DNA from: Terfezia claveryi
Taxonomy: Eukaryota; Ascomycota; Pezizomycetes; Pezizales; Pezizaceae
Direction: 5' to 3'
Assembly: GCA_015179025.1 (NCBI GenBank)
Contig: WHUX01000211.1
Span: 27,173 to 91,172 of the forward strand
DNA length: 64,000 bases
The notes beneath the pieces are model-generated. The model had not been told where the DNA came from. It made no database searches and was given only the letters and a program-made list of their open reading frames with translations. A program made the position numbers and the translations under genes. Below are positions 1-11,060 of the stretch, one piece after another. How positions within the stretch are numbered: the stretch's first letter is position 1; each line of letters opens with the position of its first letter.

Positions 1-63
1 GAAGCATGCCGTTAACAATCCTGACTCACCACGCTGAAGTCAGAAAAAAACCCACTCAGTGCT

Positions 64-520
64 GCCGCTCCCTACTATTGATCGTAGCAATGTGTTCGTA
101 ACATTTTCTATAGATACTATATCACCTAACAGGGGGACACTCTCTTCGCTGGGAGTCTGCTTAGAACTTCCTGGCATCGGTACACTTGCATGAGACTCGG
201 ACCTGTTGCAGCATTACTTTTAGCTGAGGTCAGAAAAATCTCAGAGGCCAACCCACCTAGTGTTGCCACTCCCTACTATGGGTCGTAACAATGTATTCGT
301 AACATTTCCCACAGATATTAGATCGCCTAACAGGGGAACATTCTCTTCGCCAGGAGTTTGTTTAAAACTGTCTGGCACTGGTCCACTCCCTCCTATTGAT
401 CGTAGCAATGTATCCGTAACATTTTCCACAGATAGACGGCTTAATAAGGGAAAATTCTCTTCACCGGGAGTTTGTCTAGAACTGCTCGGCATTGGTGGTC
501 CACTTGTGGGACTAGGCGTG
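64..520. repeat. Three diverged copies of a ~120-bp unit
   Basis: A unit beginning near 64, 263 and 386 recurs with point differences; each copy has CGTAGCAATGT-like and CGCCAGGAGTTTG-like segments. The first copy is separated from the other two, which are adjacent. The region is open on both strands: plus-strand reading continues to 808, and a minus-strand reading covers 241-558. Neither has a convincing start context, so I cannot say which strand, if either, is coded. It may be the edge of a repeat-containing gene continuing to the left of the window. Confidence 0.6.
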
Positions 521-1055
521 GCATTACTTCCCTCTTCACCTGGTGGCGGCGACGGCATTGCAAATAAAATGATGGGAGGTCAAGAGATTGCTTTGGGTGG
601 GCTTCGTCAGAAAACTAGAGAGGGAGAAGAATGCCATAATCTCCAGCAGGAAATGACTTGCGAGATAGTGGACAGAATTATTATTGACATGGCATTGGCC
701 GAACAGAGTCATCACGAAGCAGAAATTCTTCGAATCAGAAAAACAAATTATATGTACACGTTATGGAGCAGCCAGTATAATGTCCACATCATGTACCGCA
801 AATGGTAGTCTGGATGGCAGATCGTGATCAAATACGAGATATAAACACGAAACATGCATATGGCCTAGACGGAGGTGCCTATTTATTGGGACACCTGTGT
901 TTCGCATGTTAGTTCATGCAGGTTCCCAGCAGACCTATCGAGAATTAGATATCAAATAAAGAGAGGCACAAAAGCGATGGGTACGATCGAGAGTACCCAA
1001 TTGTTTCCCAGAATGCGAGCCGCACACCAGAGCCAATTAGTAGGGCGTACGCAGG

Positions 1056-1089
1056 CAGATATACAGTACGTATACGTACTGTATATCTG
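1056..1089. repeat. Perfect 34-bp palindrome
   Basis: The 17 bases of the left half are CAGATATACAGTACGTA and the right half is their exact reverse complement, with no spacer. It could form a cruciform, or be a dimeric protein-binding site or transposon remnant. A partial second copy of the centre (TACTGTACGTATA) lies near 1134. Confidence 0.85.
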
Positions 1090-1335
1090 GTGCCCGAGTT
1101 CGAGCTTATGTTGTAACGTGAGGTAGAATGGTATACTGTACGTATAGTCGTCAGCCCAAATACCGATAACAATTGCCAGCGGATTGAATTTGGAGTTGTA
1201 GTTGCGCTATTCCACAATCGGTAATCCTGACCTAACAATGGACTACCACAAATGGAAAGGTGCTTTCACTGACCACATGGCCATTGCTTGCCATTGCCGA
1301 CTCCAATATGGCGATCGATCGATATCCCGGATGCT

Positions 1336-1361
1336 CTAGTTGGCACAACCCCTCGGTAGAG
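1336..1361 (-). mobile_element. Ultra-short inserted element, 26 nt
   Basis: The insert contains AGTTGGCACAACCCCTCGG, the reverse complement of the shared core. It is flanked by direct copies of GGATGCT at 1329-1335 and 1362-1368. Confidence 0.6.
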
Positions 1362-2456
1362 GGATGCTAGGGCCGCCGTACGTCCCTATAAGGTAATCAT
1401 AATCCCACTCATGAATGCACGATTGTACGCAGAAGCCGTAAAACATATTTTCCGGAGGTCTAGATGCTATCATCTCGAGCGGACCCCCTGGGTGCAATAG
1501 AGCTATAACATCAGGAAGTTTGTTCGCTCTAGCTTCCTCTTGCAGTGGAGATAAGGGACGTTTCGTTGTTTACACGCGTGACCGAGGATTTAAACCCTTC
1601 AAAGACTGTATGCAAATTTAATTAAAGAGGGTCTCCATTACTGGTGGAAAGCCGAGCTAGCTCCACCTATGGACTAGAATCAAATATAACAGCAACAATT
1701 CCCCCCATCTGTCCATCATCAAGCTCTGGATAGGTCTAATCCTCCCCTTTCTCACCACCTCAACACAACCGCCCCCAAAATCCAATACGACTCTCTGCTC
1801 TCTCTCGCGCTGTCCCGTCATAGATCCCCCTTTCGATAACCTACTTTCCTAAAAACCCCGCTGTGTCCGAACCCATCGCTATGCTAGGAATACAGTCTTA
1901 ATGCGATCCTTTTCATCGCATCTCGGGATTGATTTTGTACTATACCAGACTTTTCAATATTTGACACCAGTTTCGCTGTTCCTTAACTGTTGCAGTAACT
2001 TTTGACCGGATTTGAGTTTAATACAAGGGGTAATAGAGGAGGAAGTGGTACACCAGGAATGACTTTAGAACTCCAAGCTCATAGCCATCGATACAAGCAT
2101 CAACATGGTAACTGGGAAAAAGAAGTCGCTCATTCTCCTATAGTTACCAGTCCTCCTCCCATGGATATTGATTGGGTCATCGGTTACGTAGGGTACCCAT
2201 ATGCCTTTGCTATCTGTGCTTTTGATTTACCAGGGTGCTTCCACAGCATGCAATAGCTGCTAGTCATAGAGCTGCAGCTGCTTGATATACCGTATCATGC
2301 CGTCGATCAATACTTAGTTAGGTATAGTAGTTAACTATGTACGGTAGGTACCGTAGAGTACAGAGTAAAAGCCCGTAGTCAAGAAAGCTTGGCACTCTGG
2401 CAATAACAATAAAAAATTTGTCGAAGTCGAGTAAGCAGCCTCGTGACACCAACATC

Positions 2457-4424
2457 ATGCGGAAGATACCCTGCTCTCGTCAGACACTATACACATTCCT
2501 TCGTATATACCGAGGTGCCAGTGCGAATAGATATTTGAACAACACGCTGACACCTTTCCTATGTCCCTGCCTTGCCTCTGCCAGTTTTTCTACTCGCACA
2601 AGCCCCACATTTCTCGCCCAGAACTTGCATGAGAAGCGATGTTACTCCTCGATGCCAGACTCTCCTGCTGGGACCGGAGAAAGTGACCCAGACACAGCTT
2701 ACCGGGTGCCGGTCCACTACCAAGAGTATAATGAGACACCTTTCACCGATGTGGTATCCTTCAACCTCCAGTCTGGAAACGGTGGACACGGATGTGTCTC
2801 ATTTTTAAGAGAAAAGTTTGTTGATAAGGGTCCACCCAACGGTGGCGATGGAGGTCGTGGGGGTTCTGTCTATATACAAGCCATCTACGGAGAAACAACG
2901 TCTCTACATAAGCTTGCACGCCAGGGAACCATCCAAGCTGGTAATGGGAGGAATGGACAAGGGAAAAGCAAGAATGGGGAGAGAGGAGAAGATGTTGTAA
3001 TCCGTGTACCTGTCGGGACGATAGTAAGGGAGATTGATAGATATGATCCCTCTGTAGTGCTCGAGGAAGAACTCAAGGAGTTTGAGGACGGAATGTTGAA
3101 CATAGGAGATGAGGCAGAGTCAAACAGTGGATATCACGGGCCGAACGATAAATGGATACATTACCCCCTTGCTGAATCAGACAATGTCGCTTCGCCTAAA
3201 TTCCAAGCAGCGAAGTACCCAGCGCAGCATCACTTATCCTCTAGTGCAGTCCTCCGTCACACCCATCCATTACCCGTGAATTTGGATTTATCCCAACCTA
3301 CACTAAAACCAATTCTCCTCATACCTGGTGCCCCTGGAGGATTGGGGAACCCACACTTCATCACTCAGAAAACCCGCTCTCCGAAATTTGCCACTCGCGG
3401 TGGAAAGGGCTGCAGGATGAGGATTAGCCTTGAGCTTAAGATTCTTGCAGATGTGGGGCTTGTTGGTCTTCCCAATGCTGGGAAAAGCTCATTCCTCCGT
3501 GCAATTACTCGGCGGAAAGCGAAGGTTGGAGAATGGGCGTTTACTACCCTATCGCCTAATCTCGGTACAGTGCAGCTACGCCCTCTCCAATCACAATCAA
3601 GAGCAACAGGGGCCGGAAGGCCCCGTGAGAGGTTCACAATTGCCGATATTCCAGGTTTAATTGCTGATGCCCATCTGAACAAGGGACTGGGGCACGGGTT
3701 TTTACGACATGTGGAGAGAGCAAAAGCCCTAGCGTTTGTAATTGATTTGGGAAGGCCCGACCCATTAGGCGACCTCAAATTATTGTGGAAGGAAGTGAAG
3801 GCATATGAAGAAGGATGGGGAGACGATAAAGTGTTGGAATACATGAGTGTGAATGGCATGATGGGTGAAATGGCGGGGAACCGAAGCATTGATAGGGAGC
3901 TTTCTCCTAATGATGATGCAATTGTACTAGGTATAGACAGCCCTCTAGAAGCGGCGGCGGAGGAGGAGGAGGAGGAGCAGCCGTCAGATGAGTACCCAGT
4001 CGAGAGATATCGAGCCGCGGCAGCCGCAATAGAAAAACTCGGTGAGGCTGAATCACAAGACGAAGAATTGGTAGTTTGGCGTGGTAGCCGCAGCATCATG
4101 CCAAACTACTCACCATCACCAAACGCTGTTAAACCAGCAGCTGGGCTAATCAATTGCACTCGTAACATCCCAGCGGTCGCTATTAAGAGGGAGAAAATCT
4201 CCGCAAAGCCATGGTTCGTTATCGCAAACAAAGCAGACTTAGGTGGAACTGAACAGAGGTTTTTGGAGCTCAGAATTTATGTCCAGGAACTTGCAAAGAA
4301 ACAAAGACATGAAATAGCAGTGGTGCCTGTTAGTGCAATGAAGGGGCAAGGAGTGGAAGGAGCGGTTGAGGTGATGAGGCGGCTGCTGGATGTCACGGAT
4401 GCGCTTGGAGGCAACGGCTTGTGA
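2457..4424 (+). CDS. MTG2: Mitochondrial Obg-family GTPase
   Basis: A 655-residue GTPase of the Obg/CgtA family. Its N-terminus is basic and hydroxylated like a mitochondrial presequence. The glycine-rich Obg fold starts near residue 94 (NGGDGGRGG), interrupted by a long insert. The G domain follows: P-loop GLPNAGKSS near 337, G3 DIPG near 397, and NKAD near 591. Between G3 and G4 lies a low-complexity acidic insert (EEEEEE) unusual for bacterial Obg. Family members bind the large ribosomal subunit and are needed for its assembly; yeast Mtg2 does this in mitochondria. I chose the ATG at 2457; the frame extends 13 codons upstream but only from a TTG. No intron is needed. Identity is very likely; organelle assignment rests on the presequence and family knowledge. 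Confidence 0.93.
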   Translation: MRKIPCSRQTLYTFLRIYRGASANRYLNNTLTPFLCPCLASASFSTRTSPTFLAQNLHEKRCYSSMPDSPAGTGESDPDTAYRVPVHYQEYNETPFTDVVSFNLQSGNGGHGCVSFLREKFVDKGPPNGGDGGRGGSVYIQAIYGETTSLHKLARQGTIQAGNGRNGQGKSKNGERGEDVVIRVPVGTIVREIDRYDPSVVLEEELKEFEDGMLNIGDEAESNSGYHGPNDKWIHYPLAESDNVASPKFQAAKYPAQHHLSSSAVLRHTHPLPVNLDLSQPTLKPILLIPGAPGGLGNPHFITQKTRSPKFATRGGKGCRMRISLELKILADVGLVGLPNAGKSSFLRAITRRKAKVGEWAFTTLSPNLGTVQLRPLQSQSRATGAGRPRERFTIADIPGLIADAHLNKGLGHGFLRHVERAKALAFVIDLGRPDPLGDLKLLWKEVKAYEEGWGDDKVLEYMSVNGMMGEMAGNRSIDRELSPNDDAIVLGIDSPLEAAAEEEEEEQPSDEYPVERYRAAAAAIEKLGEAESQDEELVVWRGSRSIMPNYSPSPNAVKPAAGLINCTRNIPAVAIKREKISAKPWFVIANKADLGGTEQRFLELRIYVQELAKKQRHEIAVVPVSAMKGQGVEGAVEVMRRLLDVTDALGGNGL

Positions 4425-4838
4425 AATAGTTGCGCCACCTTGTTTATGGGCAGTTCTAGATGGAAGATAACTATTTCCCTTTGCCTTTTTCGTTGGGACC
4501 AGATTAGAAACCCCGAGTCCCGAAAACCTTCAATGTGCCAAAAGAAGTACTAAGTATTCGGTAGTATTACCATGTGATTCCCCAGCGGAACTACTCTTTC
4601 TGATCACAAGATATTGCCATTTTCGGATTAGTGCACTTCCCTTCTCGGACTACCACCAAAACTGAACGTTGTTTAACTTTCTCGAGGTTATCACGAGTGC
4701 GCCCAACCCGCATATGATTCATGTACTTACGTTCCCATCAATTCACATCTGAATACCCCATTTCGCAATTGTCTCCAGGTAGAAGAAGGCCCGTTCCTCC
4801 TCCAGTCTCGATTATCATGCGTATGCTGATGATTGAAA
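4425..4838. other. Intergenic region between Obg gene and secreted-protein gene
   Basis: Nothing coding is visible. It must contain the 3' end of the GTPase gene and the promoter of the next gene. I see no clear TATA box. Confidence 0.5.
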
Positions 4839-6582
4839 ATGCATCAATTAACTTCTGGATTCATTTTGCTCCTTCTCTTTACTCTCTCGGCTGTGAGTGC
4901 TCATCCCACTCCGAACCCCGACGCAACGAATGTCGTTCGTGAGAACTCTTTGACCCAGGGTGCCATCTCTAAGTTTGTTTCCAAGGGGCCGGAGAACCCT
5001 GCTGAGGATGGCGAAGAAGATATTGACGTTCAGCTTAAGGTTGAAGAGGATGAGCACAAGGAAGAAAAAGAGACAGAAAAGGAGGTTTTTAATTTCGGCG
5101 TTGACAATGACAGCAATGAGGAGGGTAAGAATGAGGTCGAGGTTGTCGTTGAAAATAGCAGTGGGGTTGACTTCGAGAATAATTACGAGGAAGGCCAAAG
5201 TGAGGGATCTTCCGAGGCCAAATTCGAGGTTGGGGTCAAGGCCGATAATAACAGTGATGAGGGTGATTCCGATGGGGAAGTTGAAGTCATAGTGGAGAAA
5301 GCAGAGGAGCCATGTGATGAAGATGATAGCTCTGCCCCTGAGACTGAGTATGCCCCTAGTTATTTTAGGAAAAGGTTTCAGAGGCTCATATACCTTTTTT
5401 AGGAAAAGTTATCAAAAGGAACCAAGTTACGACTATGAGCAAGAGGAAGCCCGCCATGGTTTCAAGTTCGAGTTCGAGCCTGAGTTTGAAGAGGAGGAGG
5501 CTATCTTCTTTCATCACCTTCCTTCCGAGTCTGACCGCCAACCTGCTAGTGTTCACCTCAATCGTCTCGAGAGCAGCTGCTACCACTACTTCTATGCTAA
5601 ACATGAATCCTATCCACGAGCTCAGGTCCCACAGCCTGAAGATGGGTTACCTAAGTGCCTCACAAGACCCACGGAGCTTCTACACCAGATTTTTCCCCAG
5701 GAGGAGAAACCAAAATCATATCGTCCGGGATTCCGAGGTGTTTCAGTGAACGTAACCCAGAGCCAACCCCAACCAGCTGAGGCCCCACTCCCACACACTC
5801 TGGTTCATCCTTCACCATTGCCGCAAGACGAGATTCACCCTATAGATGCCACCAAGGCAGAGCAAGAACAAGAGCAAGGGAAAGAAGAGGAGAGCCCACA
5901 CGCATGGGAGCTACAAGAACTTGAGCAACCGGAGAACCAACAGCTTGAACAAGGGGAAGGAGATATCGGAGCCATTGTCAATTCAAAAAGCACTGAGAAT
6001 AGTTTTGGGAAGCGCTCCGCCGAGCCAAAACGCCTTCCAGCTCACCACGTTATGGAGAAGCATCTTAAACTCGCAGAAGCCTCTCCTCACCTCCTCGGTA
6101 TCGAGAGCGTAGATCAATTCAAAGATATCTGGGAGAATAATCTTCCATATCCCATTGACGGAAGCCCAATGAGGGTCGGTGGTCCCATCCGCAAGCGCTC
6201 CGCTGGCAGGGAGTCCCGTATTGTCGAACAAAGACAAAAGGAAAATGAGCTTCGCCAGGTCTACGGCAAACCTATCAAGGTCACTGCTCAAAGACCTGAA
6301 GACAAAGAAAAGGATATTGGTTTGCAGGAAATTAAGGATGAGAAGAACTCCCTCTCTGAGCTATCAAATATCGGTTACAAGCTTAATCTTGGGAAGACCG
6401 ATGAGCAAATTGCCCTTGAGCAGGAGCAAGAGTTCCAGCAACAGACGCAGCAACAGCACAGGGAGTCCTATAATTGCGATGTATGCCTGGGCAATGCTGA
6501 GAGAAAGAGGGAGAAGGAGCTGATGAGACATGGTGACGCGGGGCTTCTGGTGCAGTTGTTTCCCTCGCAGAGGCAGGATTAG
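4839..6582 (+). CDS. Secreted acidic protein with dibasic processing sites
   Basis: Two open frames are joined by a 55-nt intron at 5348-5402 (donor GTATGC, acceptor TTTTTTAG), giving 562 residues from exons 4839-5347 and 5403-6582. Residues 1-21 form a clear signal peptide ending SAVSA before HPTPNP. The next 150 residues are strongly acidic and carry D/E/N-rich repeats. Two lysine-arginine sites followed by SA occur at about 373 (GKRSAEP) and 434 (RKRSAG), fitting Kex2 cleavage in the Golgi. The C-terminus is Gln-rich with one CxxC (NCDVC, near 528). I do not recognise a family. It could be a proprotein releasing peptides, a wall protein or an effector; function is unknown. The start is the ATG after TTGAAA; the intron is inferred from splice signals and frame. 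Confidence 0.7.
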
Positions 6583-7359
6583 CTGATTACCCTAAACTCT
6601 GAAGCCTCCTACTCGCGGGCTGCATAACAGCGTAAGCATGGGAGAGATTAGCATTAGCATATTTTCTTACGAGCATAGCGGTATGCATTCCAAAAGTTCG
6701 TAGGCGATTGAAAGAGCTGCTGGCGGTTGAAGTCGCGCTTGTGGCGGCAGGGTCAAACATGCATGTGGTGGAACACGTGGGTTTGTCGTATATTGGGGGT
6801 CATATATTTTGTTCCCATAGCAACTCATATGCATATTTGTGTTGCCTTGTCCCAGAGTTGTTCTTCCTGGGTTTGTGCCATTTGATTCTTCCTGGGAACA
6901 CTTCTCAACAATGGATGTGGGGAGGCACGGCGGTTTCTCAACTTAAATCAGTTTAATATACTATTTTGTTGAATGATGTAGGAATTTTGTGAAACACGGA
7001 AAACTTATGATCACTCGTTTTGGAATAAAGCTTAGGTGACAACGACAAAAGGTAGTCTCGTTTGGAAAAAGGAAGAATAATGAGTCCCAAAGCAGGAGCA
7101 AGACAACGGCAGACCGGTCACAAGAAAAACAAAAACAAAACAAAATAGAGTGAAACAGAAAGAAAATGCAATAGTACAGTTAATGGCTTACTCCTCATGA
7201 CAATCACCGGATCACGAAAAGGCCCTTATTATTGGCCACCCGACCCCATCTCGTAGAAAAATGTTCAAACTCAGACCATCATTACCTATCCGCAGGATGA
7301 ATATTGAGTGACCATCGCCACTCAAACTCTGCACATCCTACGCCACTACAGCCTCCCCA
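6583..7359. other. Convergent intergenic region
   Basis: It lies between the 3' ends of the secreted-protein gene (plus) and RPB5 (minus). Short open frames here have no protein-like character. No repeats or RNA genes were seen. Confidence 0.5.
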
Positions 7360-8096
7360 CTAGCAGACCCACCTATATGAAGCATATCTACCACTTGTCT
7401 CACTTTTCCTCACAATCTTGACCACCTGCCCCCTCCTCAACCCCAGATACTTCGCCACCGGATCCGCCTGCTGTATCCTCGGCAGCTGCGTTTCCTTCAG
7501 TCTATACCTCTGCAGAAGCGCCTTTTTCTCCTCCTTCGACAGCAATATGTGCTGAGGGACAAGCTCATGATGTGTGATATTGATGAGTAAATCACTCTCC
7601 ACAAACGTCTCGATAATACTGGGCAGCACGGTCGGGATAATTTTCAAGGCTGAGGCAGTTGGGGCAACGGTGGAAATGAAGATCCCCGTGTGGATACCCT
7701 CGAGGTGGATTGTATGTGCAAAGGCGCGCATTTCCTTGATACCGACGGAGGGAGTGGAGGAGAATTCGACCCAGACGGGGCCGACGGGGATGGGGGCCTC
7801 CGGATGGCTGGGGTCGCGGAAACGCTCAATCATGGCTGCAGAGGGTTGGGCTTTGAATTGCATGGTTTTTCGTTGAGGCCGCCCTTCGGAGTCGCAGTAG
7901 GTGCTCCGGAATATGGAGAGGGTCATGTTGATTTCTTCGTCGGCGATTTCGTAGCCCTATTGGTGGTTGGGGGATTAGTGGGTTGACGGCTGATTGAGGG
8001 GGGTTGGCTGTGAACGTACACGGTCTCGGACCATCTCGTGGACGGTTCGTCGGACTCGCCAGAGGCGGGAGGCTTCTCGGTCGACTTCGTTGCCAT
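7360..8096 (-). CDS. RPB5: RNA polymerases I/II/III shared subunit Rpb5
   Basis: The subunit common to all three nuclear RNA polymerases. The C-terminal domain is unmistakable: [32 protein letters not shown], then [19 protein letters not shown] and the terminal ASYRWVC. The N-terminal jaw module begins [17 protein letters not shown] in exon 1 and continues [10 protein letters not shown] in exon 2. A 63-nt intron (7957-8019, donor GTACGT, acceptor AATAG) joins them. Oddity: the natural ATG at 8094-8096 is one base out of frame with the conserved exon-1 frame, which has no ATG of its own and meets a stop upstream. One extra base in the GCAAC just after the ATG would restore it, so an assembly error, a true frameshift or a missed upstream exon must be considered. 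Expected length is about 224 residues. Confidence 0.9.
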
Positions 8097-8623
8097 TATG
8101 GGGGTGGCGGGGATGGAGGTGAATGAAGGTGGTGTCGGTCAAGAGAGAGGGACGTCAGGTTGTGGCTCAAGCTGCGCTGAAGGGCTGTCTCAAAGCTCGA
8201 AAAAAGATCAATTGCCCGCTAAGCCCCGTATGGCTGGGGCCGCCGGGACGCTTGGCGGGCGCCGTGTAAATCTTGGCAGCAAGTCTATGTGCGCCGAAGA
8301 GAACAGCCTGGAGGTTTCTACTATAGAATCACAGTGATGTGAAGGCGAAAGGCAGAGAACTCATCCTCACCGGAGTCAATGGATGCATCAGTGCATCTCC
8401 TCTCGCGTGCATGTGTGTACTTAGAGATCTATGAGATCTAGCAAATGCAATTGCAGCAGATCGATCGCGAAGCTCGAAATCTCGGGCTGCATGTTCCGTC
8501 CGCCCAATGATAAATAGCAAAATAGGCCCATACATTTACTTGGTAGTTCCCCGTCTAGAAAATCTTCAGTGTCCCTGCAGGTCCATCGAAACGTTTCGTT
8601 CACAAAACGAAAGTTGGCACAAA

Positions 8624-8641
8624 GTTGCGCCAACCAGATTA
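8624..8641 (+). repeat. Partial copy of the short-element core
   Basis: GTTGCGCCAACCAGATTA matches the core with substitutions. I see no clean flanking duplication, so this may be chance or an old copy. It lies upstream of BFR1. Confidence 0.3.
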
Positions 8642-8689
8642 TACTTGTGGACTACATATTCTTATTCCATCCCAAAGGGATCACTCGCT

Positions 8690-8781
8690 CGCTTCCCACC
8701 AAAGCATCGCCCCTCTTTCCCTTTCCCTCTCCTTCATTCTTTCTCTATCATCCCGTTTTTATCCTCCCCTAACTTGCATTC
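8690..8781 (+). promoter_or_regulatory. Pyrimidine-rich leader upstream of BFR1
   Basis: A long C/T-dominated tract ends just before the ATG at 8782. Such tracts are common immediately upstream of highly expressed fungal genes. The role is inferred from position and composition only. Confidence 0.4.
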
Positions 8782-10488
8782 ATGGCTACAAAGACTGCGG
8801 CTGATGCTCAGATGAAGAAGTTTGTTGAGAAGCCAGAGAAGCCAGATGAGGACAAGTTCAAGGCAGAGAGGGAGGTGATAGAGAAGGAGCTGCAGGATGT
8901 TAGGGATAAGCTGGTAAGTTGGGATATGCCTATCTCTGGCTACCATCCCTCCCGTCTCGGCATGCTGCTCTCGGCCCTCTGCCTCTTGGGATACATAATG
9001 GCAATGGCACTAACAATGTCCCTCCCTGCAGAAAGCCGTTCAGGATAAAATTTCTCAGGTCGAACTACCATGGTCAAACAACGGCGAGAAGCCAGGCCAG
9101 AACACCGTGCAAAAGCAGCAAGCCGAGCTTCGTGCCGAGCTCTCCAGCATCCGCAATGCCCAAGCCGGATTCAAGAGCTCAAAGCAAAGGATCCATGATC
9201 AGATCAAGACTCTCGACACATCCATCAAGGCCAAACTAGCCGAGCAAAAGGCCGCAAAGTCCAAGATCCCATTCAAGGCGGTCGCGGAAATTGATTCCGT
9301 CATTGCCGGGCTCGAATCCCAGGTTGAGAGCGGTACCATGAAGATCGTAGAAGAGCGCAAGGCTTTGGATGCGATCTCCACCTACCGCAGACACCGAAAA
9401 ATACTCCAGAGCCTTGATGCTGGTGAGAATGGAATTGCCGCTGAAAAGACCAAGATTGCCGAGCTTAAGGCACAGCTGGTGGAAGACCCAGAGCAGAAGG
9501 GACTCAGTGATAGGTTCAACCAAATCAACACGGAATTGGATAAAATCAAGGCCGAGCAAGATGAAGTGTACAAGAACCTTAACTCTCTTCGTGACGAACG
9601 CACAAAGCTTTGGACCAAGGAGAACGAGCAGAGGGATGCAAAGAGGAAGCTTGAGCGGGATTTCTATGCTGCGAAGGATGCTTATCGTGCATATGAGAAG
9701 GCTGCGTATGAAGTGAGGAAGGAAAGGATTAAGGCCGAGAGGGAGGCTAAGGATAAAGAGTATAAGCGGCAGATTGCTGCGCAAAAGATGGAGGAGGCTA
9801 GTCAGCCGGCATTCCAGGCGGAAATCAATACTTGTGAAGGATTAATTGCACACTTCGACCCGACTTCGCCAGAGGCTCAGGCCACCAAGACCAAAGCAAG
9901 TTTGCTTAAGGATGCGGGGCTTAAGGCTCTTGCTACTAGGGTTGTAGAAACGGAGCTCAAGGGCAAAAAGCTTGTCAAGGAGGAGGAAGACTATTTTGTT
10001 GGAAAACCAAAGAAGGGAAAGAAGGGCTCTGGCAAGGGATCTGGTACTGCTACTCCTACAATTCTGCCTACTAGTGAGGAGAAGGAGAGGGGCAAGTTCC
10101 AGCTCAACCACGGGATTTTGGTCGAGCTTGGAAAGGTAGATGTGATGGCGCCCACAAAGTGGGATGATGTTCCAGGGTGTGTGGAGACGCTGAGGGAGAA
10201 GTTGGCCTGGTACAAGGACAATTCTGAGCGAGTGACCAAGGAGGTATGTATCATTTTGATGCTTTGTTCCTTACATAACTTTGCTAACATATTTGTTTGT
10301 AGAACATCGCTAAGGCACAGAAGGAGATTGACCGCCTTGAGAGTGTTAGCGGAAAGGAGGAACAGGGGCCGAAGACCCCAATCGTTGAGGAGGAGACCGC
10401 CCAGCTGGAGAAGGAGGAGGAAGAGGAGAAGCCCCTTCCAGTGCCTGAGACCATTGAGGAGGCTAAGGAGGAGGAGAAGGCGGAGTAA
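8782..10488 (+). CDS. BFR1: Bfr1-like mRNA-associated coiled-coil protein
   Basis: Three exons (8782-8913, 9032-10243, 10303-10488) encode 509 residues, almost all charged coiled coil. Introns are 118 nt (donor GTAAGT, acceptor CTGCAG) and 59 nt (donor GTATGT, branch GCTAAC, acceptor TTGTAG). Recognisable features are the start MATKTAADAQMKKFVEKP, LRDERTKLWTKENEQRD in the central rod, then VGKPKKGKKGSGKGSG and an acidic tail. Family knowledge: fungal Bfr1 binds mRNA and polysomes at the ER, affects nuclear segregation, and was found through brefeldin A resistance. Length (yeast about 470) and all-helical composition fit. The start is the first ATG after the pyrimidine tract. Confidence 0.88.
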
Positions 10489-11060
10489 GGCAACTTTGTT
10501 TAGGATTTGTTTATTAGTGTCTTCAGCAAAAGCAGCGTGAGAGCGGTTTTTCATGATCAAGCTGCCAGTTGCATCGTTATTTCACTTTAGATCTCTTGTG
10601 GTGTGGGTTTTTGTGGCGGGGTTGGGAACCTGAACGGATATCGATGTTGATAACTCAAGCATTTCATGTGTTTCTTACCCTGAAATAGAATTCACCTGCT
10701 CTGTGAGCCGGGTTGAGTACCGTCGAGTCGAGTGCCTGCTTGGCGCTGACTGATAGCCCGGTTCCCTACAGCAGCTGCTAGTGGGGTGAAAAAAAAAAAC
10801 CATACGGTAGTTCGTTCTGCGAAAATTTCCCAGTCGTTGCTCTTCCTTCTCATCCTCTTAAAAGTATCAAAGCCCACCACAATTGAAAGAAGTACATCTT
10901 CTGTGCTTCTTCTGCTCTTCGGCGCATTACACCTCGAGTGTTAACCCAATCCTCCTCTACTCCCCTCCCCTCCTTCTCCTCTCTATCCTATTTCCTTTCC
11001 TTCTGCCTTTCCGTCATACCATCACACCTGGTCTATTGAACCAGCACGACGGAAGCAGTC
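10489..11060. promoter_or_regulatory. Intergenic region with pyrimidine tract before the helicase
   Basis: No gene is visible. A dense C/T tract at about 10950-11030 precedes the ATG at 11061 and is probably the promoter or 5' leader of the helicase gene. An A-run lies at 10789-10798. Confidence 0.4.

Larger units (their letters stand above)
809..2456. other. Gene-free stretch upstream of the Obg gene
   Basis: No open frame here looks like a protein. The stretch holds a perfect 34-bp palindrome at 1056-1089 and one short inserted element at 1336-1361. A pyrimidine-rich segment at about 1695-1860 resembles fungal promoter or 5' leader DNA, but it lies far from the start at 2457. Confidence 0.5.

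Noticed and set aside
2002..2256. 84-codon plus frame upstream of the Obg gene
   Set aside because: It opens at TTG, has no recognisable features, and lies in a likely leader or intergenic region.
3365..4099. 244-codon minus-strand frame inside the Obg gene
   Set aside because: It lies fully antisense to a well-supported GTPase and has low-complexity Ser/Ala runs mirroring the acidic insert.
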